5,786 nt of DNA from an uncultured Sphingomonas sp. (GTDB taxonomy: Bacteria; Pseudomonadota; Alphaproteobacteria; Sphingomonadales; Sphingomonadaceae), in the NCBI GenBank assembly GCA_902806295.1, contig CADCWB010000183.1, positions 1 through 5,786 on the forward strand, read 5' to 3'. This document shows positions 1 to 4,827 of this stretch, in pieces. The notes below the pieces were generated by a model. It had not been told where the DNA came from. It was given only the letters and a program-made list of their open reading frames with translations, and made no database searches. Position 1 is the stretch's first letter. The number at the start of each line of letters is the position of its first letter. The position numbers were made by a program, and so were the translations under genes.

Positions 1-428
1 CCGTCGCAGATCGGGCAGTAGCGGATCAGGCCGCGGCCCATCGCATCGTCATGCAGCTCCGGGTCCATCGGCGGGCGGCGGTTGGTGAGGCCGGTGGCGA
101 GCAGAACGGTCCGCGCCGGCTTAGCGCCTGAGCCCCACTCGGCCGTGAACAGGCCGTCCTCATCGCGGTCGAGCCGGGTGACTTTGCCGCTTTCGATCTT
201 TGCGCCATATTTCTGCGCCTGCTCACGCATTAGCCGCAGCAGTTCCTTGCCGTTGATCCCGGCGGGGTAGCCGGGATGGTTGTGGCTGCACGGGATCCAG
301 CTCGCTCGGCTGTCGCCGCCGTCCACCACGTGGATGTCGAGGTGAAAGCGGGCGAGGTAGATGGCGGCGGTCAGCCCGGCCGGCCCGCCGCCGATGATCA
401 GGCAGTCATAGGGTGCATCAGTGCTCAT
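1..428 (-). CDS. Thioredoxin-reductase-like FAD-dependent oxidoreductase (partial, N-terminal 142 residues)
   Basis: This is a flavoprotein of the thioredoxin reductase-like class II pyridine nucleotide-disulphide oxidoreductases, presumably cytoplasmic, passing electrons from NAD(P)H through FAD to a redox-active disulphide. The ATG is at 428-426 and the gene runs off the left edge. Visible in the translation: a Rossmann FAD-binding start (CLIIGGGPAG, residues 9-18), an acidic end of beta-2 (VVDGGDSRA, 34-42), the HNHPGYP block (49-55), the second FAD motif LLATGL (109-114), and the redox motif CPIC followed by Asp (138-142). The CxxC lies at almost the same position as the C-A-T-C of classical TrxB. 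The CPIC variant and the VDGGDSRA block suggest a TrxR-like paralogue of unknown partner rather than the housekeeping TrxB, so I give no symbol. The NAD(P)-binding half lies outside the window. It is divergent from vapB, 86 bp apart. No strong Shine-Dalgarno sequence is visible; only AGG very close to the ATG. Confidence 0.88.
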   Translation of the reverse strand, partial: MSTDAPYDCLIIGGGPAGLTAAIYLARFHLDIHVVDGGDSRASWIPCSHNHPGYPAGINGKELLRLMREQAQKYGAKIESGKVTRLDRDEDGLFTAEWGSGAKPARTVLLATGLTNRRPPMDPELHDDAMGRGLIRYCPICD

Positions 429-442
429 GCCTGCGCCAACGC

Positions 443-466
443 ACAAGGGCTTGAGAGGTCCCTTGT
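443..466. other. Small hairpin in the divergent intergenic region
   Basis: ACAAGGG (443-449) is perfectly complementary to CCCTTGT (460-466), giving a 7-bp stem with a 10-nt loop. It lies in what would be the 5' leader of the minus-strand oxidoreductase and overlaps the candidate -35 of the vapBC promoter. It could be an operator or an mRNA structure, and a stem this short could also be chance. No function is assigned. Confidence 0.35.
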
Positions 467-491
467 TCCAGGCGCACACCCTGTATATACG
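463..491 (+). promoter_or_regulatory. Candidate vapBC(-trmD-rplS) promoter
   Basis: TTGTTC (463-468) and TATACG (486-491) are separated by 17 bp and would place the transcription start near 498, some 17 nt before the vapB ATG. The -35 matches the sigma-70 consensus at three of six positions and the -10 at four of six. The -10 lies inside the first GTATATAC palindrome, as expected for an autorepressed toxin-antitoxin promoter. TATACT at 499-504 is a better -10 hexamer but has no fitting -35. This is inferred from sequence only. Confidence 0.4.
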
Positions 492-503
492 GCCTGTATA
501 TAC
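480..503. promoter_or_regulatory. Tandem palindromic operator of the vapBC promoter
   Basis: CCTGTATATAC occurs twice, at 480-490 and 493-503, a 13-bp periodicity. The core GTATATAC (483-490 and 496-503) is a perfect 8-bp palindrome, so the same sites read equally on both strands. These AT-only cores stand out sharply in a GC-rich region and sit 12 bp before the vapB start. AbrB-fold antitoxins are known to bind paired palindromic sites in their own promoters and repress, alone or with the toxin. I infer that these are the VapB or VapBC binding sites. Binding could also affect the divergent oxidoreductase gene. Confidence 0.7.
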
Positions 504-514
504 TGGAGAGCTGA

Positions 515-787
515 ATGACCAAGGGGTACCGGGCCAGGATCTTCAAGAGCGGCAATTCGACTGCGCTCCGTTTGCCGCGGGAGCTTGGCTTTTCCGAAGG
601 GGAGGAGATTGTCCTCGTGCCACATGCCGATGGGACGTTCAGCTTCTGGAAGGAAAGCGAGGCTCTCAACGTCCTGATGGGCCTTTACGGCGCCTTCTCC
701 GAGGGCTTCATGTCCGACGGCCGCGGTGACATCGAGCAAGTCGACTATGCGTGGCCGGGTTCGTCCAAGCCCAGCCAAGCCGCTTGA
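515..787 (+). CDS. vapB: VapB-type antitoxin, AbrB/MazE/SpoVT fold
   Basis: This is a 90-residue antitoxin, expected to bind and neutralise the downstream PIN toxin and to repress their shared promoter. Residues 5-36 form the swapped-hairpin DNA-binding domain, with the typical block from RARIFKSGNS (6-15) through ALRLP (17-21) and the GEEIVLVP strand (29-36). The tail (about 37-90) has WKESEALNVLMGLYGAFSEGF, a likely helical toxin-wrapping segment, then a low-complexity end in SSKPSQAA. The ATG at 515 is preceded by a strong GGAGAG ribosome site (505-510) with 4-nt spacing, so the start is well supported. The last part of the gene overlaps the predicted vapC start, the usual translational coupling of such pairs. 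A MazE label is less fitting because the partner is a PIN protein, not MazF. Confidence 0.88.
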   Translation: MTKGYRARIFKSGNSTALRLPRELGFSEGEEIVLVPHADGTFSFWKESEALNVLMGLYGAFSEGFMSDGRGDIEQVDYAWPGSSKPSQAA

Positions 788-1184
788 CGCCGTGTTCCTA
801 CTGGACACCAACGTCTGCGTTGATTTCGCGCTCGCCCGGAGCGAACACCTGCGGGAGCGAGTACGCCGGTTCTATGCAAGTGGGCTCTCGATTTCCGCCA
901 TAACCTTGGCGGAGCTGCGGGCCGGTGCACGCCATCCCGGTGCCGATCCCGAGGATGCAAGGCGTCTCGATAGCTTGGTGCGCGTTCTACAACTGCGCGA
1001 CTTCGACGAGCGGGCGGCCGATACTTATGGCCGGATCGCACGCTCTGCTGGTCTCAAACGACGGAGTTTCGATCAACTGATCGCCGCCCATGCCTTGGCC
1101 CTGGACCTCACGCTCGTTACTCGGGACGAACGCGACTTCGCGACCATTCCGGGTCTCAGGGTGGAGAACTGGACGAAAGATTAG
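747..1184 (+). CDS. vapC: VapC-type PIN-domain toxin (RNase)
   Basis: This PIN-domain toxin has 145 residues from the ATG at 747. VapC proteins are Mg-dependent endoribonucleases, and characterised ones often cut initiator tRNA or other structured RNAs; the target here is unknown. Conserved acidic residues are present: D20 in LLDTN (18-22), E56 in TLAELRAGA (53-61), D109 in SFDQLIAAHAL (107-117), and D127 or D130 in VTRDERDF (124-131). The family end PGLRVENW (135-142) is intact, so the toxin looks active. The usual Asn after VT in the last motif is Arg here. The start is uncertain. GTG at 726 would add seven residues. GTG at 792, 4 nt after the vapB stop, would begin directly at the first PIN strand and give 130 residues. 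None has a clear ribosome site, consistent with coupling to vapB translation. The ATG choice overlaps vapB by 41 nt. Confidence 0.88.
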   Translation: MRGRVRPSPAKPLDAVFLLDTNVCVDFALARSEHLRERVRRFYASGLSISAITLAELRAGARHPGADPEDARRLDSLVRVLQLRDFDERAADTYGRIARSAGLKRRSFDQLIAAHALALDLTLVTRDERDFATIPGLRVENWTKD

Positions 1185-1186
1185 GT

Positions 1187-1909
1187 TTGCCCTTCCGCGC
1201 CACCGTTCTCACCTTGTACCCGGACATGTTCCCGGGTCCGCTCGGCACCAGCCTGGCCGGGCGTGCGCTGGCCGAGGGCGGGTGGAGCCTCGACATCCGC
1301 AACATCCGCGACTTCGCTGCCGACAAGCATCGCAGCGTAGACGACACACCGGCCGGTGGCGGAGCGGGGATGGTGCTGCGCTGCGACGTGCTCGCGGCGG
1401 CGCTGGATAGCGTGGCCGATGGCCGGTCCTTGCTTGCCATGACTCCGCGTGGCGCTCCGCTGACGCAGGCGCGGGTGCGGGAGATGGCGGCGGGCGAGGG
1501 GGCTATCATCCTATGTGGCCGGTTCGAGGGCTTCGACGAGCGCATCTTCGAAGCGCGTCCGCTCGAGCCGGTCAGCGTCGGCGACTATGTCCTGTCGGGC
1601 GGGGAGCTTGGGGCGATGGTGCTGCTGGATGCTTGCGTTCGCCTGCTGCCCGGAGTAATGGGCGCGGCCTCCAGCGGAGAGGAAGAGAGCTTCGAACAGG
1701 GGCTGCTCGAATATCCGCATTATACCCGACCATTTGAATGGGAAGGGCGCACGATCCCCGAAGTGTTGCGATCGGGGGATCATGCGAAGATCGCGGCGTG
1801 GCGACACGAACGCGCTCTGGACGATACACGGCTACGGCGGCCGGACCTGATCGAGCGCCATGGGGGCGCATCGCAGGCACCGCCCTCTGGCGCGCGACGC
1901 GAAGATTAG
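1187..1909 (+). CDS. trmD: tRNA (guanine-37-N1)-methyltransferase TrmD
   Basis: TrmD methylates G37, next to the anticodon, in tRNAs reading CNN-type codons (Leu, Pro, Arg), using S-adenosylmethionine, and so prevents +1 frameshifting. It is a cytoplasmic homodimer of the SPOUT (knotted) class. The 240-residue product has the family motifs in order: LTLYPDMFPGPLG (8-20), DDTPAGGGAGM (52-62), MTPRG (85-89), LCGRFEGFDER (109-119), the knot block VGDYVLSGGELGAM (131-144), R152 before LLPGV, and SFEQGLLEYPHYTRP (168-182). Aligned with E. coli TrmD, the catalytic Asp169 position holds Glu (E167). The start is TTG at 1187, only 2 nt after the vapC stop; the next in-frame ATG (1229) would remove the first conserved strand. 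No good ribosome site is seen, so re-initiation after vapC is likely. rplS follows after 11 nt. The C-terminal tail is Pro/Ser-rich. Confidence 0.96.
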   Translation: MPFRATVLTLYPDMFPGPLGTSLAGRALAEGGWSLDIRNIRDFAADKHRSVDDTPAGGGAGMVLRCDVLAAALDSVADGRSLLAMTPRGAPLTQARVREMAAGEGAIILCGRFEGFDERIFEARPLEPVSVGDYVLSGGELGAMVLLDACVRLLPGVMGAASSGEEESFEQGLLEYPHYTRPFEWEGRTIPEVLRSGDHAKIAAWRHERALDDTRLRRPDLIERHGGASQAPPSGARRED

Positions 1910-1920
1910 GGTTAAGACAC

Positions 1921-2343
1921 ATGAACCTCATCGAGACCATCGAGCGCGAGCAGATCGCCCAGCTCACCGAAGCCCGCGCCATTCCCGAGTTCCGCCCCGG
2001 CGACACGCTGCGGGTCGGCGTCAAGGTCGTCGAAGGCGACCGCAGCCGCGTGCAGAACTTCGAAGGCGTTTGCATCGCCCGTGCCAACAAGGGCATCAAC
2101 AGCAATTTCACCGTCCGCAAGATCAGCTTCGGCGAAGGCGTGGAGCGCGTGTTTCCGCTCTACTCGCCGTCGGTCGACTCGATCGAGGTCGTGCGTCGCG
2201 GCGCCGTTCGCCGCGCCAAGCTCTACTATCTTCGTGGCCGCACCGGTAAGTCGGCACGTATCGCCGAGCGCCGCGATCCCCGCACGACCGGCAAGCAGGT
2301 GGCGGCCACCGCTACCCCGCAGACCGAGACTGCCGAGGGTTAA
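1921..2343 (+). CDS. rplS: 50S ribosomal protein L19
   Basis: L19 is a structural protein of the large ribosomal subunit, located near the 30S-50S interface. The 140-residue product carries the whole family signature: an N-terminal helix (NLIETIEREQIAQL, 2-15), FRPGDTLRVGVKVVEGDRSRVQNFEGVCIA across residues 24-53, FTVRKISFGEGVERVFPLYSP (about 62-82), and GAVRRAKLYYLRGRTGKSARIAERR (about 92-116). The extra 20 or so residues after the core (TGKQVAATATPQTETAEG) form a low-complexity tail; such extensions are common in alphaproteobacteria. The ATG at 1921 lies 11 nt after the trmD stop, with AGGG of the stop region (1908-1911) as a plausible ribosome site. It is the last gene of the transcription unit and is followed by a strong terminator. 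The association with trmD is the classic conserved pairing. Confidence 0.97.
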   Translation: MNLIETIEREQIAQLTEARAIPEFRPGDTLRVGVKVVEGDRSRVQNFEGVCIARANKGINSNFTVRKISFGEGVERVFPLYSPSVDSIEVVRRGAVRRAKLYYLRGRTGKSARIAERRDPRTTGKQVAATATPQTETAEG

Positions 2344-2365
2344 GCGCTCGCTAGAACGGTTCCGA

Positions 2366-2398
2366 AAGGGGCGGAGAAGCTTGGCTTCTCCGCCCCTT
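2366..2398 (+). terminator. Intrinsic terminator after rplS
   Basis: AAGGGGCGGAGAAGC (2366-2380) pairs perfectly with GCTTCTCCGCCCCTT (2384-2398), a 15-bp GC-rich stem with a TTG loop, followed by TTGTTCGTT. It starts 22 nt after the rplS stop. Read on the minus strand the same stem is followed by a further T, giving CCCCTTT. It may therefore also stop transcripts arriving from the convergent peptidase gene, less efficiently because the U-tract is short. Confidence 0.88.
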
Positions 2399-2412
2399 GT
2401 TCGTTCAAGAGC

Positions 2413-2502
2413 CGTCATGCTGAACTCGCTTCAGCAACCTCCTCTCAGGCAGAACGGCGGTTCGTGCGAAGGAGTGTATCCTGAAACAAGTTCAGGACGA
2501 CG
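2413..2502. repeat. Pair of inverted REP-like palindromes (BIME-like)
   Basis: Two related 24-nt units lie in opposite orientation between the convergent rplS and peptidase genes. Unit 1 (2413-2436) is CGTCA then stem TGCTGAA (2418-2424), loop CTCGC, stem TTCAGCA (2430-2436). Unit 2 (2479-2502), read on the minus strand, is CGTCG then TCCTGAA, loop CTTGT, TTCAGGA. Both keep a 7-bp stem, a 5-nt loop and a CGTC head. The units differ at the second base pair of the stem (G-C in one, C-G in the other), so pairing is preserved. The 42-nt spacer holds a short TTCG..CGAA palindrome (2461-2470). This is the layout of REP/BIME elements mobilised by TnpA-REP (RAYT) proteins; no such gene is in the window. 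Unit 2 ends 5 nt before the peptidase stop codon. Confidence 0.72.
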
Positions 2503-2507
2503 AGAAT

Positions 2508-4733
2508 TTAGAGCTGCAGCCGGCTGACCAGAATGGTGGCGTCTGGCAGATACTGCGAACGGGCATTCGGCGGGCGAGCGGCCACAAGTTCCGCAGTCGA
2601 CGCTGGCAGGCTCCAGCGGGTACTGACGACCAACAGCGGCAGCGGCTCATTGCCGCGTAGCTGGAACTCCAGAACGGCGCCGTCACAGCTCCGCCCAGTG
2701 CAGGCCAGGGTGGCCGTCGGGCCTGTCGCCTTTGGGTCGAACCGCCGCAGCTGGCCGGGCGCGCCGGCGGACACCACGGCGGAACCGGGGTCGGCGACCA
2801 GCATCACGCTGTCCGCGCCGTTGGTCTGAAGCCGCACGCGCACGCGCCGTCCGCCCGGGATCGACACGATCCCAGCGGGCAGCACTCGCGCGGGCACCAA
2901 GCCGGCCTCCGGCCGGGCGGGCGCGACCCAGCGGAGCCGGTTGCCAAGCGCCGGCACTCGCAATTGCTCCCATCGGCCGAACCGCGCGAAGGCGGTGGGC
3001 AGCGGCGCACGATCGTTGACGATCGACCAGACGGGCTGCCGCGCCTGCTCGTCGACCACATACTGCAGGGTCCATTGCTGCTGCTTGTCGGCCGAATACG
3101 CTGGCACCGCCGCCGCGATCGCCCATGCGCCGACAAGCAACGCACCTGCACCAGCCAGCAAACTCCGCCTGCCCATCCTATCCACCAGCGGCTTGGCCTC
3201 CACCAGCCACGGTAGCAGCACCAGGGCGCCGATCGGCGCAAAGACCCACAGCGGCCCGCTGTTGAGCAGCTCCTCCAGCAACCCCAGCGTCGCGCCCAAG
3301 GTCAGATACAGCAACAGCGCCGCCGCAATTCCGGCGAGCGGCTCGGCCGGCTTCCACCAGCGAGCGGCCACCATGCCAAGCGCCACGATCAGCGGCGGCA
3401 GGAGGAAGTAGATCAGAGCGCCCGGAGCCACGAGCGAGAACAATCCGCCCACTATCATGAACAACAGCCAGGAGGCCGCTCGCAATCGGCGCGGTTCGAA
3501 CCGCCGTGCCGCCGCAAGCAGCGCCACCGCAACCGCCACCACCCCGGCATAGACCGCGAACTCGGCCCACGGCTGATGGGCGCGCCAGAACATGCCGGGG
3601 CGAATGCTGCCGACGGCCGCCAGCCCCAACCACGCCACCCCCGTGCCCAGCACTACCGCGGCCAGCATCAGCGGCATGGCCCGCCACAGCGCCCGCCGTC
3701 GCCAGGACACGACGATAAACGCCAGCAACAACCCGCCGAGCAGCACGACCCCCACCCACATCGGCAGGGCGATCAGCCCGACCGTCAGGAAGTTCATGAA
3801 TAGCGTCTCGCCGCCGACCTGAGCCGGAGCCGGCCCGCTCGCCAAGGCGGTTGCGAGTTGCAGCGTCTGGTCGCCCATGTGCTGCAGCGTCGCGCCGTCC
3901 AGCGCCTGCAGGTCGTCGCCCGCCGAATGGTAGCGGGTCTCGTTGCCGACCGGCGCGAGGTTCAGGGTCAGCCAGCCCCGGCTCTCGAAGGTGTTCACGT
4001 CCGTGAAGTTGGGCAGCTGCCGGTACGCGCTCACCGCCAGGCTGTTGGCCACCGGATGCTCCACCGACCGGGCGAACAGCCGGATCGGCGCGGCATTTGG
4101 AACGCTGGTCTCAAACATGTTGACTGGGCCGCGTACCCCGCGTGCTTCCAGGTTGATCAGGCTGTCGACCTGCCGGGCAAGCGGGTCGGCGTCGAGGAAC
4201 GACCGCGCACCGATCAGCCCGAGTTCCTCGCCCTCGTTGAACAGAAACGTCACCGGCCGAGCTAATGGCTGGTCCTTCAGCAGCGCCGCCACTTCGAGCA
4301 GGGTGGCAACTCCGATGCCGGCGTCCGCCGCGCCCGGGCCCACGGGCACGCTGTCGTAGTGCGAGTTGATCAGCAGGTGCTTGCCCGTCGGCGGCCCGAC
4401 CGTCACCAGCAGGTTGCGCACCCGCGCGCAGGAGGTCGCACGGCCGATCATCAGCCGGTTACAGGCAAACCGATCCGCGACCCGCGGCTGCAACCCCAGT
4501 CCGCGCAGCTCCGCCAGCAGCCGCTCCCGCACTCGATCGCTTGCCGCCGTGTCCGCCGGATGCGGTGCCTGGTCTCCCAGCACCCGCGCCAACCTTGCCT
4601 TGGCGCGCACTGCATCGAACTGACCGGCTGCATTCTCGGTCCGCACCGCCGGCGGGGCCGTCAGCCGGTGCGTTGCCAGCATCGCCGCCAGCAGCCCGGC
4701 GACCACCAGCAGCAAGAGAATAGCGCGCCTCAT
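2508..4733 (-). CDS. M28-family metallopeptidase with multi-spanning membrane domain
   Basis: This 741-residue membrane protein carries a zinc aminopeptidase-type (M28) domain, inferred to face the periplasm. Residues 4-20 form a hydrophobic signal anchor. The M28 domain (about 60-300) has all the expected di-zinc residues: H125 in NSHYDS, D137 in GAADAGIG, E169 (general base) and E170 in NEGEELG, E196 in INLEARG, and H269 in RYHSAGDD. About eight hydrophobic segments follow (near 312-342, 353-375, 392-409, 419-436, 437-457, 466-484, 495-511, 524-543), then a soluble C-terminal domain (about 549-741). This plan resembles the eukaryotic ERMP1/Pff1 type of M28 peptidase; the substrate is unknown. 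The start at 4733 is chosen over a longer frame to 4829 because it has a strong AGGGGGA ribosome site (minus strand, 4744-4738) and puts the signal anchor at the very N-terminus. It is convergent with rplS and divergent from asd. Confidence 0.93.
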   Translation of the reverse strand: MRRAILLLLVVAGLLAAMLATHRLTAPPAVRTENAAGQFDAVRAKARLARVLGDQAPHPADTAASDRVRERLLAELRGLGLQPRVADRFACNRLMIGRATSCARVRNLLVTVGPPTGKHLLINSHYDSVPVGPGAADAGIGVATLLEVAALLKDQPLARPVTFLFNEGEELGLIGARSFLDADPLARQVDSLINLEARGVRGPVNMFETSVPNAAPIRLFARSVEHPVANSLAVSAYRQLPNFTDVNTFESRGWLTLNLAPVGNETRYHSAGDDLQALDGATLQHMGDQTLQLATALASGPAPAQVGGETLFMNFLTVGLIALPMWVGVVLLGGLLLAFIVVSWRRRALWRAMPLMLAAVVLGTGVAWLGLAAVGSIRPGMFWRAHQPWAEFAVYAGVVAVAVALLAAARRFEPRRLRAASWLLFMIVGGLFSLVAPGALIYFLLPPLIVALGMVAARWWKPAEPLAGIAAALLLYLTLGATLGLLEELLNSGPLWVFAPIGALVLLPWLVEAKPLVDRMGRRSLLAGAGALLVGAWAIAAAVPAYSADKQQQWTLQYVVDEQARQPVWSIVNDRAPLPTAFARFGRWEQLRVPALGNRLRWVAPARPEAGLVPARVLPAGIVSIPGGRRVRVRLQTNGADSVMLVADPGSAVVSAGAPGQLRRFDPKATGPTATLACTGRSCDGAVLEFQLRGNEPLPLLVVSTRWSLPASTAELVAARPPNARSQYLPDATILVSRLQL

Positions 4734-4827
4734 CCTGTCCCCCTTGGTGCACCCGGCCGGACGCGCCATATCGCCTTGGCCGCTGCCTTGCGATAGGGGC
4801 GTGCCAGCCAACCGGAGTGTTACCATC
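4734..4827. promoter_or_regulatory. Divergent promoter region between the M28 peptidase and asd
   Basis: This 94-bp gap must hold both promoters. On the plus strand GGAG (4814-4817) is the asd ribosome site, 10 nt before the ATG. On the minus strand AGGGGGA (4744-4738) serves the peptidase. A weak plus-strand promoter can be proposed: TTGGTG (4744-4749), 17-bp spacer, CATATC (4767-4772), each matching consensus at only three of six positions. It would overlap the peptidase ribosome site. No riboswitch-like structure or clear operator is visible. Confidence 0.4.

Noticed and set aside
480..503. Two-copy repeat as a CRISPR or insertion-sequence end
   Set aside because: There are only two 11-bp copies with a 2-bp gap, directly at a toxin-antitoxin promoter. 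There are no spacers, transposase or target duplication.
1187..1190. vapC-trmD as a translational fusion
   Set aside because: vapC ends at a TAG (1182-1184) in a different frame from trmD, so two separate proteins are made.
1572..2120. Long open frame on the minus strand across trmD and rplS
   Set aside because: It is antisense to two clearly conserved genes, and its Arg/Pro/Ser-rich product shows no recognisable motif. It is a GC-rich shadow frame.
3178..3759. Minus-strand 193-codon frame within the peptidase gene
   Set aside because: It is shifted relative to the peptidase frame, Gly/Arg-rich, and without a ribosome site. The peptidase frame is continuous through it.
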